Shown here piece after piece: positions 1 to 8,564 of a stretch of 64,000 bases of DNA (position 1 is its first letter; every line of letters starts with the position of its first letter). Below the pieces are notes generated by a model. It was given only the letters and a program-made list of their open reading frames with translations, did no database searches and was not told the DNA's origin. Source of the DNA: Halopelagius fulvigenes (GTDB taxonomy: Archaea; Halobacteriota; Halobacteria; Halobacteriales; Haloferacaceae); assembly GCF_042662625.1 (NCBI RefSeq), contig NZ_JBHSXH010000011.1:124001-188000 (forward strand), written 5' to 3'. The translations under genes were made by a program, and so were the position numbers.

Positions 1-375
1 GTCGCCGTGCAGGCCGTTCTGAGCGTGGACGTGCAGGCCCACCTCCGGCGACTGGCCGACCATCCCCTCGAACGACTCCGCGTCGTACTCTCTCACTCGG
101 TCGGCGTCGAACTCGCCGTACGCCTTCTCCGGCGGGACCGTCACGGTGGCCTCCTCGCCGGCCTCCATTCCGACGACGCTCTCTTCGAGACCCTCGATGA
201 CCTCCCCGTCGCCGACCGTAAAGGAGAGCGGTGAGTAGTCGGTCCGGTCTTCGCCCCGCGCCCCCAACAGCCCGGACTTCTCGGCGACTTCGTAGTCCGA
301 CGTGTCGAAGACGCTGCCGTCCTCGAAGCGACCCACGTACTCGACGGTGACGCGGTCGCCCGGTTCGATAGCCAT
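1..375 (-). CDS. FKBP-type peptidyl-prolyl cis-trans isomerase, SlyD-like (3' end outside window)
   Basis: The reverse strand reads MAIEPGDRVTVEYVGRFEDG from the ATG at 375 and stays open to base 1, giving 125 residues of an incomplete protein. The opening resembles archaeal FKBP/SlyD isomerases, which catalyse proline isomerisation and act as cytoplasmic chaperones. The FKBP motif GDGEVIEGLEESVVGM is visible near residues 60-75, followed by the VTVPPEKAYGE segment that leads into the insert-in-flap domain of SlyD-type proteins. The C-terminal half is missing, so metal-binding or tail features cannot be judged. The family call is strong; the client is unknown. Confidence 0.88.
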   Translation of the reverse strand, partial: MAIEPGDRVTVEYVGRFEDGSVFDTSDYEVAEKSGLLGARGEDRTDYSPLSFTVGDGEVIEGLEESVVGMEAGEEATVTVPPEKAYGEFDADRVREYDAESFEGMVGQSPEVGLHVHAQNGLHGD

Positions 376-491
376 GGTCGGCCGTCGGGCGAGCAACGGC
401 ATAAACTCGGTCATCCGCGGCGCGGGACGCGGAGCGGGGAGAGGAGGAGAGAGTTTCCAGCGGATTTAGGTCGCGTCGTCCGACTCCGCGT

Positions 492-953
492 TCATGTCGC
501 CGTCCGTCGCCCGCCGTCACCGCGCCGACGGGCCTCGACGGTGAGGGCCGCCGCGGCGACGAAGAGAGACAGCGTCGGGAGGACGAAGTACCACCCGATG
601 CTCATGAGACCGATAATCGAGACGACGGTGCCGACGAGGCCAGTTAGCCACGCGACGCGACGGTGACCGGTCCACGCGGCGGCACCGCCGACGGCGACGA
701 GTCCGAGAAGCGCCACCGCCCAGAAGAACAACACCGGGGCGTTACCGCCGGCACCGCTCAGCAGGTAGTCGATGCCGGCCGAGCACTCGCGGGTGACGGT
801 CACCTCGCCGTCGCCGGTCTGCGACCGGCCGGTCGAACAGGTGATGGGGCCGAACGCGCCCATCAGAGAGAGAAAGCCGAGTCCGCCGGACAGACCGGCC
901 ACTCCGGCGGCGACGCGGGCGACACGTCGGAGCGACGCGGCGGCGACCATCAC
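492..953 (-). CDS. Small multi-pass membrane protein of unknown function
   Basis: This 153-residue protein has about four hydrophobic segments: near residues 10-35, 72-92, 98-118 and 120-138. The loop after the first segment holds two cysteines (ITCSTG and RECSAG), which could form an extracytoplasmic disulfide. The tail is arginine-rich and probably cytoplasmic. The start overlaps the stop of the upstream dehydrogenase-like gene by four bases, so the two genes are probably co-transcribed. No known family was recognised. A start at the second methionine is equally possible. Confidence 0.6.
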   Translation of the reverse strand: MMVAAASLRRVARVAAGVAGLSGGLGFLSLMGAFGPITCSTGRSQTGDGEVTVTRECSAGIDYLLSGAGGNAPVLFFWAVALLGLVAVGGAAAWTGHRRVAWLTGLVGTVVSIIGLMSIGWYFVLPTLSLFVAAAALTVEARRRGDGGRRTAT

Positions 954-1885
954 GCCGCGCTCCCGGCGGACTGCGACGACTCCGACTCGGACGCGCTCTC
1001 GCCGAGGCCGAGGTACTCCGAGAGCGTCCGGAGGTCACCGGGGTCGACGCCGAACGCGCGGACGTCGTTCTCCGCGACGGTGTTGTCGAACCGGAGCGAC
1101 CGGTACTGGTCCGCGCCCATCGGGAATCCCGGAATCGCCCCGCCGACGGTCAGCCCGATCCGGGCCAGGGCCATCGGGACGGAGAGGACGCGGACCGACT
1201 TCCCCTCGGCGCGGTAGGCGAGTTTCGCCACCTCCGCGAGGGTGAGCACCTCCGGGCCGCCGAGTTCGTACGTCTCCCCGGCGTGTTCGTCGCGTTCGAC
1301 GCAGTCGGCCAGCATCGGCGCGAGGTCGCCGAGCCAGATGGGTTGGAAGCGCGTCTTCCCGCCGCCCGGGAGCCCCGTCACGTACGGCGTCGTGAGCGTC
1401 TTCGTGAAGGAGACGAACTCGCCGCCGTCGCCGAAGACGACCGACGGGCGGACGACGACCCACTCCGGCGACGACTCGCGGACGACCCGTTCGGCGTCCC
1501 CTTTCGCGCGGATGTACGCGGTCGGACCGCCGGGGTCGGCCCCGAGCGCGCTCATCTGAACCAGTCGCTCGACGCCGCTGGCCTCCGCCGCGGCGACGAC
1601 GTTCTCGGTGCCGCCGCGGTGGACCCTGTCGTGCATCTCGTCGCCGCCGCGGGGTTTGAAAAGCGGCGAGAGGGCCACGAGGTTCACGACGGCGTCCTGC
1701 CCCTCGAATGCCGATTCGATGGAGTCGTAGTCGGTCACGTCACCGCTCACCGCTCGAACGCCGGCGGCGTCGGACGCGACGTCCGGGTCGCGAGAGAGGA
1801 CGGTGACGGCGTGTCCGCGTTCGACCAGTTCGCGGCGGAGTTCGGTGCCAACGAATCCGGACCCGCCGACGACGAGGACGTTCAT
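950..1885 (-). CDS. NAD(P)-binding Rossmann protein of the extended SDR / NDUFA9-like family
   Basis: The protein (311 residues) begins MNVLVVGGSGFVGTELRREL, with the GxxGxxG dinucleotide motif in the first 15 residues. A conserved YIRAKGDAE segment near residue 135 carries the Tyr-xxx-Lys pair in the position seen in atypical SDRs. It resembles archaeal NAD-dependent epimerase/NDUFA9-like proteins, often annotated as complex I or ubiquinone-related; its substrate cannot be read from sequence. I chose the ATG at 1885 rather than an in-frame start 18 codons upstream because the Rossmann fold begins there. It overlaps the downstream membrane gene by four bases. Confidence 0.8.
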   Translation of the reverse strand: MNVLVVGGSGFVGTELRRELVERGHAVTVLSRDPDVASDAAGVRAVSGDVTDYDSIESAFEGQDAVVNLVALSPLFKPRGGDEMHDRVHRGGTENVVAAAEASGVERLVQMSALGADPGGPTAYIRAKGDAERVVRESSPEWVVVRPSVVFGDGGEFVSFTKTLTTPYVTGLPGGGKTRFQPIWLGDLAPMLADCVERDEHAGETYELGGPEVLTLAEVAKLAYRAEGKSVRVLSVPMALARIGLTVGGAIPGFPMGADQYRSLRFDNTVAENDVRAFGVDPGDLRTLSEYLGLGESASESESSQSAGSAA

Positions 1886-2113
1886 ACCTTCCTGTGGGAC
1901 GCCGGCGGATATTACGTCACCGCCGGTCACCTCGGCCACCGAGTGGCACAGGCGTCGCGGCGTGACAGCGTCGGGTCACCGTCGGCGGCGCGGGGTCGCG
2001 TTCGACGACACGGAGACGGACTGCGCGTAGTTAGCGGGAGTACGAGTGAGTTCGAACCGCTAGTCGCCTGCGCGACGTACTCCGAGCCTCGACGTCGCGG
2101 AAACGGAGCGGTC

Positions 2114-3976
2114 CTATCCGTCTTCGGGAGAGACGGGGTCTCCGAGGCGGATTCCTATCGGCTCCGCCCCCGGCGACTCGTACCCGCGCACGTGGCCCAG
2201 GTAGAGCGTGCTGTTGACGAGTCCGACGTGGCTGAACGCTTGGGGGTAGTTCCCCAACTGCGCGCCGGTGTCTGCGTCTATCTCCTCGGCGAGGAGACCG
2301 AGCGGGCTCACGTACTCGGTGAGCGATTCGAATCGGTCGATAGCCTCCTCGACCCGTCCGGAGAGCGCGAGTGCGTCGATCAGCCAGCACGAACAGAGGA
2401 CGAACGCCCCTTCGTCTCCCGGCAGTCCGTCGTCGCCGTCGTACCGCTTTACGAGGACGTCCCCCTCGAGGAGACGGTCCTCTATCGCATCGATGGTGTT
2501 CTGCACTCGGCGGTCGTCGAACGGGAGAAAGCCGACGCTAGGGATCAGCAACCCGGTCGCGTCCAGCGCGTCGGTGTCGTACGCCTGCACGAACGCGCCG
2601 ACGTCCTCGTCGTACCCGTTTTCGAGTACGTCCTCCTTGATAGTCTCGCGGGCGTCCCGCCACGCTTCGACGGGAGCCTCGTAGCCGTGGGTCGTCGCGA
2701 TGTCGATTCCTCGGTCGAGCGCGACCCAACACATCACCTTCGAGTAGACGAACTGGCTCGCTTCGCCCCTCACTTCCCAGATGCCTGCGTCGGGGTCGCG
2801 CCACACGTCTCGGACGTACTCGACGATGTCGTGAACGGCCTCCCACTCCTCGTCGTCCAACTCGCGTCCGAGTTGGAGCACCTCGTCGACCGCTAAGAGC
2901 AGTTCGCCGTAGATGTCGAGTTGCGTCTGGTCCGCGGCCCCGTTTCCGATTCGAACCGGGCGGGAGCTCCGATACCCGTCGAGGTGTTCGAGTTCCGTCT
3001 CCTCGACGTCCGATTCGCCGTGGAGACCGTACAACGGCTGAATCTTCTCCGGGTCGTCCGCCTGACAGAGGTTCATGTACCACTCGAAGTACTCGGTCGC
3101 CCCCTCGGAGTTGCCGAGACTCGACAGCGCCTGCACGGTGAACCCGGCGTCGCGGAGCCAGTTGAACCGATAGTCCCAGTTTCTGACGCCGCCGATATCC
3201 TCCGGGAGCGACGTCGTGGGCGCGGCCGTGATGGCCCCCGTCTCCTCGTGCGTGAGGAGTTTGAGCGCGAGTCCGGACCGTGCCGCGAGGTCGTGCCACG
3301 GCCCCTCGAAGATGCAGCCCGAGCCCTCGTGTCGACACGTCTGAACCCAGTCTCGCCAGTAACGTATCGTGTCCGCGAGCGCTCCCTCCGGGTCGGTATC
3401 GGCGTCCTCTGCGCCGGTACAGCGGAGCAGCAACCACTCGGTGTCCCCCGCTTCGACTGTGAGCGTTCCGGTCACCCGTCCGTCGCTCACGTCGAGTTCG
3501 GTCGGCACCTCCAAGAGCGTCCGTTCGTCGGCACCCTCGGCGCGGACGCCCTTCTCGGTCGAAACGAACGCGGGGTCGGCGCGGCCGTAATCGAACGCGG
3601 GGTCGAACTCGACTTCGAGTTCGACTCGCCCCTCGACGCAGACGACCTTGCGGTAGAGGACCTTCTTCGGGTGGTCGACCTTCCCGGCGGGAGGGAAGAA
3701 GTCGGTCACCGTCGCCGTCCCGTCCGCGGCGTCGAACGTCGTCTCGAGGACGTTCGTCCCGTCGACGTACCGTTGGGCACCCTCGAACGGCGCGGTCGGG
3801 GTCACCCGAAAGCGACCGCCTCGGTCGGCGTCGAGAATCGCCGCGAGGATGCTCGGACCCTCGACGTGGGGGAACGGGAACCAGTCTACCGACCCGTTCG
3901 GCGCGACGAGCGCACACGTCTCTAAGTTCCCGACGAACCCGTACTCCTCGATGGGCGTGAACCGGTCCCCCGTCAT
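2114..3976 (-). CDS. Glycoside hydrolase family 15 (glucoamylase/trehalase-type)
   Basis: This 620-residue cytoplasmic protein has the GH15 layout: an N-terminal beta-rich domain (residues 1-210, starting MTGDRFTPIEEYGFVGN) and an alpha/alpha-barrel. The signature AAPTTSLPED...GGVRNWDYR...NWLRDAGFT lies at residues 251-280 and is diagnostic of the bacterial/archaeal GH15 branch that includes trehalases, glucoamylases and glucodextranases. The product is presumably glucose from an alpha-linked oligosaccharide or trehalose. An open frame extends 163 codons upstream, but the homology begins at the ATG at 3976. It is divergent from the reductase gene at 4050, leaving only about 70 bases for both promoters. 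Confidence 0.85.
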   Translation of the reverse strand: MTGDRFTPIEEYGFVGNLETCALVAPNGSVDWFPFPHVEGPSILAAILDADRGGRFRVTPTAPFEGAQRYVDGTNVLETTFDAADGTATVTDFFPPAGKVDHPKKVLYRKVVCVEGRVELEVEFDPAFDYGRADPAFVSTEKGVRAEGADERTLLEVPTELDVSDGRVTGTLTVEAGDTEWLLLRCTGAEDADTDPEGALADTIRYWRDWVQTCRHEGSGCIFEGPWHDLAARSGLALKLLTHEETGAITAAPTTSLPEDIGGVRNWDYRFNWLRDAGFTVQALSSLGNSEGATEYFEWYMNLCQADDPEKIQPLYGLHGESDVEETELEHLDGYRSSRPVRIGNGAADQTQLDIYGELLLAVDEVLQLGRELDDEEWEAVHDIVEYVRDVWRDPDAGIWEVRGEASQFVYSKVMCWVALDRGIDIATTHGYEAPVEAWRDARETIKEDVLENGYDEDVGAFVQAYDTDALDATGLLIPSVGFLPFDDRRVQNTIDAIEDRLLEGDVLVKRYDGDDGLPGDEGAFVLCSCWLIDALALSGRVEEAIDRFESLTEYVSPLGLLAEEIDADTGAQLGNYPQAFSHVGLVNSTLYLGHVRGYESPGAEPIGIRLGDPVSPEDG

Positions 3977-4049
3977 CGAGACGCGTTCTTCGTCGTTCGC
4001 GCTGCCCAAATACAGAAGTGACGATGGGAAGAACTCACACGGGTGAGCT

Positions 4050-5453
4050 ATGGAGGAGCACGACCTAATTGTTCTGGGCGGCGGGACGGGGAACATCGTC
4101 GCCTCGGAGGCGGCCGAGGAGGGACTGGACGTCGCGTTGGTCGAGCGAGGGAGGCTCGGCGGGACCTGCCTCAACCGCGGCTGTAACCCCTCGAAGCGGC
4201 TGATCCACAGCGCGAACGTCGCCGAAACCGTCCGCAACGCCGAGCAGTTCGGCGTCGACGCATCGCTCGATGGCGTCGCGTTCGAGGACATCGTAGACGG
4301 CGTCGCGGAGACGATGGCCAAAAAAGCCGAGTCAAAGGCCGAACGCGCCCGAAAGAACGACCATCTCACGTTGTATCGGGCCGAGGGGCGCTTCGTGGAC
4401 GAGCGCACGGTGGAGGTGAGCGGCGACGACGGCACCGGCGGCGAGCGGATCACCGCCGACCGCATCGTCCTCGCCGGTGGCTCTCGGCCGACGGTTCCCG
4501 ACTCTATCGACGGAACCGACCGAGTGGACTACCTCACCAGCGCCGAGGTGTTGACCGGAGATATCGACGGACTCCCGGACCGACTGGTCGTCGTCGGCGG
4601 CGGGTACATCGCCGTCGAGATGGGTCACTTCTTCTCGCAGATGGGATCCGACGTGACCATCGTCGGCCACGGCGAGACGCTCGTCCGCCGCGAGGACGCG
4701 GATATCGCCGAACGGGTAACCGACGCGTACCGGGAGGAACACGACCTCCGTCTGGGGTACACGGTGACCGAGATAGCCGACGAGGACGGAGCGAAGCGCG
4801 TCGCCGCCGAGTCCGAGAGCGGAGAGGAGATAGCCGTCTCGGGGGACGAACTCCTCGTGGCGACCGGACGACGGCCGAACTCGGACCTCTGGAACGTCTC
4901 TGCCGCCGGCATCGAGACGGACGAGAGGGGGTTCGTCGAGACGGACGAGTACCTCCGAACGTCCGTCGAGGGGGTGTGGGCCATCGGCGACATCGCCGGC
5001 AACTACATGTTCAAACACTCCGGCGACAAGGAGGCCGAGTACGTCGTCGAGAACGCCGTTCGAGGCGACGAACGGGAGGTGTCGTACCCGGGGATGGCCC
5101 ACGCGATATTCGGGTCGCCGGAGGTGGGGAGTCTCGGAAAGACGGAAGGAGAGATAGACGAGGACACGGAGTACGACGTCGGAACGTACGCCTACGACGA
5201 CCACGCGCTAGGGGGCGCACTCGACAACAAGGGCGGGTTCGCCAAGGCAATCGTCGCCGGCGACGGGGAGATTCTCGGCGTCCACGTCGTCGGCCCGGAG
5301 GCGTCGTCGCTGATTCACGAAGTCAGCACCGCCGTCGCCGCCGGCGCGGACGCGGCGACCGTCGCCGAGACCATCCACGTCCACCCTGCGCTGTCGGAGG
5401 TCGTTCAGGGCGCGTTCCGCGACGTGATAGACGTCCCCGCATCCGGAATCTAA
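4050..5453 (+). CDS. FAD-dependent pyridine nucleotide-disulfide oxidoreductase (dihydrolipoyl dehydrogenase/mycothione reductase-like)
   Basis: The 467-residue protein shows the class I disulfide-reductase architecture: FAD-binding IVLGGGTGN at the N-terminus, the redox-active GGTCLNRGCNPSK motif near residues 38-50, an NAD(P)-binding GGGYIAVEMGHF around residue 180, an ATGRRPN segment, and the C-terminal interface motif HVHPALSEVVQ with the catalytic His. In haloarchaea such proteins are annotated as dihydrolipoyl dehydrogenase, but there are no 2-oxoacid dehydrogenase genes beside it. Reduction of a low-molecular-weight thiol such as gamma-glutamylcysteine is an alternative. Confidence 0.85.
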   Translation: MEEHDLIVLGGGTGNIVASEAAEEGLDVALVERGRLGGTCLNRGCNPSKRLIHSANVAETVRNAEQFGVDASLDGVAFEDIVDGVAETMAKKAESKAERARKNDHLTLYRAEGRFVDERTVEVSGDDGTGGERITADRIVLAGGSRPTVPDSIDGTDRVDYLTSAEVLTGDIDGLPDRLVVVGGGYIAVEMGHFFSQMGSDVTIVGHGETLVRREDADIAERVTDAYREEHDLRLGYTVTEIADEDGAKRVAAESESGEEIAVSGDELLVATGRRPNSDLWNVSAAGIETDERGFVETDEYLRTSVEGVWAIGDIAGNYMFKHSGDKEAEYVVENAVRGDEREVSYPGMAHAIFGSPEVGSLGKTEGEIDEDTEYDVGTYAYDDHALGGALDNKGGFAKAIVAGDGEILGVHVVGPEASSLIHEVSTAVAAGADAATVAETIHVHPALSEVVQGAFRDVIDVPASGI

Positions 5454-5569
5454 CCCCTCGTCGGACGGCGTCCGCCGTCGCCGTCCGCCGTCCGAACGCC
5501 GGTTCCGCGAGAGGAGGCTACGAGGGCCACAACGGTTTTTCGCGCGTACTCCTTCGTCCCCGACGAACG

Positions 5570-6346
5570 ATGGCACGGATTGCACTCACGGGCGCGGCCG
5601 GGAACGTGGGGCGGGAAGTTCTCGACGCCTTCGGCGACGAACACACCGTCGTCCCGTTCACCCACTCGGAGACCGAGGAGATAGACAGCGAACTCCTCGA
5701 CGTGACCGACGCCGACGACGTGCGAGCGAAGGTAGACAACGTCGACGTCGTGATTCACCTCGCGGGGGCGTCCTCGCCGGACGCGGAGTGGGAAACCGTC
5801 TCTCAGACCAACGTCGAGGGGACGAAGAACGTCCTCGATGCGATGGTCGAGAACGGCGTCGAGCGGATGGTGTTCGCGAGTTCGAACCACGCCGTGGGGA
5901 CGTACAACGTCGCCGACGAGTCCGACCCCGAGAGCATGACGCTGACCGCCGCGGAGACCGTTCGGGGCGACGCGCCGACGCGTCCGGACTCCTTCTACGG
6001 CGTGAGCAAGGTCGCCTGCGAAGGGCTGACGGACTTCTACGCCTCCCGGCACGGCCTCGAAGTCGTCAACCTCCGCATCGGGTGGTACATGAGCGCGGAC
6101 GACCTCGAAGCCAACACCGGCGAGGACGTCGAACCCGGGAAGGCGCGGTTCGCCCGTTCGACGTGGCTCAGCCCCCACGACTGCCGAGACGTGCATCGGA
6201 AGGCCGCCCTCGCCGACCTCCCGGAGAGTCCGGTGACGGTGAACGCGGTGTCGCGGAACGACGACCGATTTTACTCGATTACCGAGACGATGCAGGCCGT
6301 CGGCTACGAACCGCGCGACAACTCCGCGGAGGCACTCGACGGGTAG
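5570..6346 (+). CDS. azf: NAD-dependent sugar dehydrogenase of the Azf / uronate dehydrogenase family
   Basis: The 258-residue protein starts MARIALTGAAGNVGREVL, with the Rossmann motif TGAAGNVG. FASSNHAVGTYN and the SDR active-site YGVSK at about residue 144 closely resemble bacterial uronate dehydrogenases and the haloarchaeal NAD-dependent glucose-6-phosphate dehydrogenase Azf, which arose from that group. The TWLSPHD segment near residue 200 is also shared. In Haloferax, Azf opens the oxidative pentose phosphate pathway. Because this window is rich in hexuronate genes, uronate oxidation remains possible. The ATG at 5570 begins the fold; the longer open frame upstream is arginine-rich and non-coding in character. 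Confidence 0.75.
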   Translation: MARIALTGAAGNVGREVLDAFGDEHTVVPFTHSETEEIDSELLDVTDADDVRAKVDNVDVVIHLAGASSPDAEWETVSQTNVEGTKNVLDAMVENGVERMVFASSNHAVGTYNVADESDPESMTLTAAETVRGDAPTRPDSFYGVSKVACEGLTDFYASRHGLEVVNLRIGWYMSADDLEANTGEDVEPGKARFARSTWLSPHDCRDVHRKAALADLPESPVTVNAVSRNDDRFYSITETMQAVGYEPRDNSAEALDG

Positions 6347-6392
6347 CGGTCCGGCGACGACATGAAGGGGGACGCCTCCGAGGTGACGGCTC

Positions 6393-6539
6393 TCAGGGTT
6401 CTATCGGGACGGTGAGCGACGACAGCACCCACGCGTTAGGGGCGTCGGGGTCGCTTATCATCGCCATCGTCGCGTCGCCGTCGAGGTACTCGGAGTACGT
6501 GGCGCGAATCGCGGTGGTTGGAGGTTCCGTCTCGGCCAT
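6393..6539 (-). CDS. Small haloarchaeal protein (DUF7331-like)
   Basis: A 48-residue reading frame starts MAETEPPTTAIRATYSEYLD and ends with AWVLSSLTVPIEP. The pattern of an acidic N-terminus, a YxEYxxGD element, an SDPDAPNAW motif and a short hydrophobic end matches the many small DUF7331-type proteins of haloarchaea, whose function is unknown. It is in the region between two larger genes and is convergent with the dehydrogenase gene ending at 6346. Its length makes the call moderate. Confidence 0.55.
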   Translation of the reverse strand: MAETEPPTTAIRATYSEYLDGDATMAMISDPDAPNAWVLSSLTVPIEP

Positions 6540-6726
6540 CGTCTCACTCACCTCCCGATTCGACGCCGGGGCGGTCGGTGCTGTTCCATCTCGAACGAGG
6601 TGCTTCTGAGGCGTTCGTATTCATTACTGTGACTACAGGCGTGCGACCGGGAAGTCAGTAGCCTCTACAGGGAGAGAGGCGACGCGGGCGGGACTCTACG
6701 TATCTAGACCGGCACCGCGTCGGAGC

Positions 6727-7407
6727 TCAGACGCCCAACGCGTCGGCCAACTCGAAGAACCCCTCCACCGTCAGGTCGGGGTCCCCGCCGAACGTCTCCC
6801 ACGGCGACCCCTTCCGGTCCACCCAGACGCCCTGCATCCCGGCGTGCCGCGCGCCCATCACGTCGAACCACCCCGCGGTGACGTGCGCTATCTCGTCGAT
6901 GGGCGTCCCCGTCCGCGCCGCGGCGTGGCGGTAGAGTTCGGCGGCGGGCTTGAACGTCCGAACCTCGTGCGCGCTGACGGTGTCCTCGATCACGTCGCCG
7001 ATGTCCGCGTGTTCGACCATCGAGTCGAGCATCTCGGGGTTCCCGTTGGAGACGACGTAACAGTCGTATCCGCCCTCGCGGAGTCGTTCGATGCCGTCCC
7101 GCACGTCGTCGAACACTTCGAGTTCGTGGTAGACGGCGAGGATTTCGTCGCGTTCGTCGGTCGTGATGTCAACGCCGTGCGCGTCGAGCGCGTACTGGAG
7201 GGCGTCCCTGTTCATCTCGTAGAACGGCTGGTAGGCGTCGATTTGGTTGGCGACGAACGTGTACTCCAGCGAGCGTGCGCGCCACAGTTTCGACACCGGT
7301 TCCGGGTCGTCCACGCGCGCGGCGAGTGCCCGTTCCGCCGCGTCGACGTCGACCAACGTGCTGTACGAGTCGAACGTCACCGTCGAAACCCGCTCGGAGT
7401 CGAACAT
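6727..7407 (-). CDS. Haloacid dehalogenase type II (HAD superfamily hydrolase)
   Basis: The 226-residue protein carries the HAD motifs: the nucleophile Asp in VTFDSYSTLVDV (motif I, near residue 12), the VVSNGNP Ser/Thr motif II near residue 118, the lysine in RTFKPAAELY (motif III), and a motif IV-like AGWFDVMGAR. The FDSYSTLVD opening and the helical cap are typical of L-2-haloacid dehalogenases. Many haloarchaeal members probably act on other small phosphorylated or halogenated compounds, so the substrate is not settled. Confidence 0.85.
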   Translation of the reverse strand: MFDSERVSTVTFDSYSTLVDVDAAERALAARVDDPEPVSKLWRARSLEYTFVANQIDAYQPFYEMNRDALQYALDAHGVDITTDERDEILAVYHELEVFDDVRDGIERLREGGYDCYVVSNGNPEMLDSMVEHADIGDVIEDTVSAHEVRTFKPAAELYRHAAARTGTPIDEIAHVTAGWFDVMGARHAGMQGVWVDRKGSPWETFGGDPDLTVEGFFELADALGV

Positions 7408-7526
7408 CCCGTCCGGCTACGACCGTCTCCGTCTTAGTTCCCCGGCGGGAGTGCGGTATCGACGCGAGACTGCCGAAACGCCGTTCCCGAGACAGACTCT
7501 TGTCCGAAGAGAGCGAACCGGACGCC

Positions 7527-7811
7527 GTGAGCGACCGAACCTCGTCGAAGTCGTCCGGAAGCGCGTCTCGGGTGGTTCTCTCGTTCTCGCCGCCCGACGA
7601 ACGGACGGCGGACGCCCTCGACGCCGACTCCTATCGCTCGTACCTCCGTCGGACGCGTTCGGGCCCGGCGTCCGTCGGAGCGGAGTGGGACGAGTTCGTA
7701 AGCGGCGGGTGCGGAACCACGCGCGACGTCACCCTCCGCGTGGAGTCGGTGCGGGGAGGGGAAGAAATCGGCGAGGAAACGGAACTGGTCTTCGAACCGT
7801 CGTCGGAGTGA
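7527..7811 (+). CDS. Hypothetical protein, GTG start
   Basis: A 94-residue frame starts at GTG 7527 and reads VSDRTSSKSSGSASRVVLSF, then a charged, acidic body (WDEFVSGGCGTTRDVTLRVE...ELVFEPSSE) with haloarchaeal amino-acid composition. An in-frame ATG farther upstream (7275) would give an arginine-rich, non-coding N-terminus antisense to the HAD gene, so I prefer the GTG. No family was recognised. It may be a small cytoplasmic protein. Confidence 0.5.
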   Translation: MSDRTSSKSSGSASRVVLSFSPPDERTADALDADSYRSYLRRTRSGPASVGAEWDEFVSGGCGTTRDVTLRVESVRGGEEIGEETELVFEPSSE

Positions 7812-7948
7812 CCGTCGTGCGGTCCCTGAACGTCGACTCACGCCGACGACAGGGCGAGACGGCAGCCCATTCAGACCGCGAAAGTTGAGGTGTCCTCGAT
7901 ATCTCCCTCGGTTAGGTTTGTCCCGCTATCGAAGGCCGACGGTGGGAG

Positions 7949-8347
7949 TTATCGGCCTATTTCGGAAGCCTGGCTCTCACCATACGTATCCCGGAACTCC
8001 TGGATGAGTTGTCCAGTCTCGGCGTACCATCGGTTGAGCATTCGTTGGAATTCGTCCGCTATCTCGTCGGGGTCGGTGACTCGATACACGTGGTGATAGC
8101 CTCCTTTCGGACAGCTTTCTTGTTCTTGCACGGCAACTCCAGCCTCTTCGAGCCGTTTGACCGAACGGTACGCGGTCGTTCGCTCTTTACCGATGAACTT
8201 CGCAACGTGATCCACGGTAAGCGGCTCAGAAGATTCTGCCAGCAGTCTAAAGACACCTCTGTCGAGCTCGTTCAGTCCGAGCAGACAGTTGAGAAGACCC
8301 TCACATTCCCGTTCATCTCGGAGTTGCTCTTGTACGGCTTCTGGCAT
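7949..8347 (-). CDS. Helix-turn-helix regulator (TrmB/MarR-like)
   Basis: The 132-residue protein has a winged-helix region (about residues 25-85) with LTVDHVAKFIGKERTTAYRS as the recognition segment, followed by a wing that contains a cysteine (ESCPKGGYHHVYRV) and a C-terminal helix (ADEFQRMLNRWYAETGQLI) suited to dimerisation. Similar short TrmB-type regulators are common in haloarchaea. It diverges from the FAD-oxidoreductase gene starting at 8565 and most likely controls it. The single Cys next to the wing might allow redox or metal sensing, which is inference only. Confidence 0.75.
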   Translation of the reverse strand: MPEAVQEQLRDERECEGLLNCLLGLNELDRGVFRLLAESSEPLTVDHVAKFIGKERTTAYRSVKRLEEAGVAVQEQESCPKGGYHHVYRVTDPDEIADEFQRMLNRWYAETGQLIQEFRDTYGESQASEIGR

Positions 8348-8564
8348 CGTTATCGAGAGTTGGTACTGCTCCCAGATAAGGTTTGCACTCTTATCGCATT
8401 CTTTTCGTAGACTCAGAATAGATGTCGGTCACTCGACCGCTCTCCCCAATCCGTTAATCGAAGTTTATGTGCCTCGAAGGCGCTGTTATTTCGTCTTAGC
8501 CCATTTGTCGATTCTCATCTCCGGGAGCGACAGCCTTATTATTAGAATCCTCATTGCATTAGAT

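Noticed and set aside
1283..2896. Forward 537-codon frame
   Set aside because: Antisense to the Rossmann protein and GH15 genes, with shadow-frame composition.
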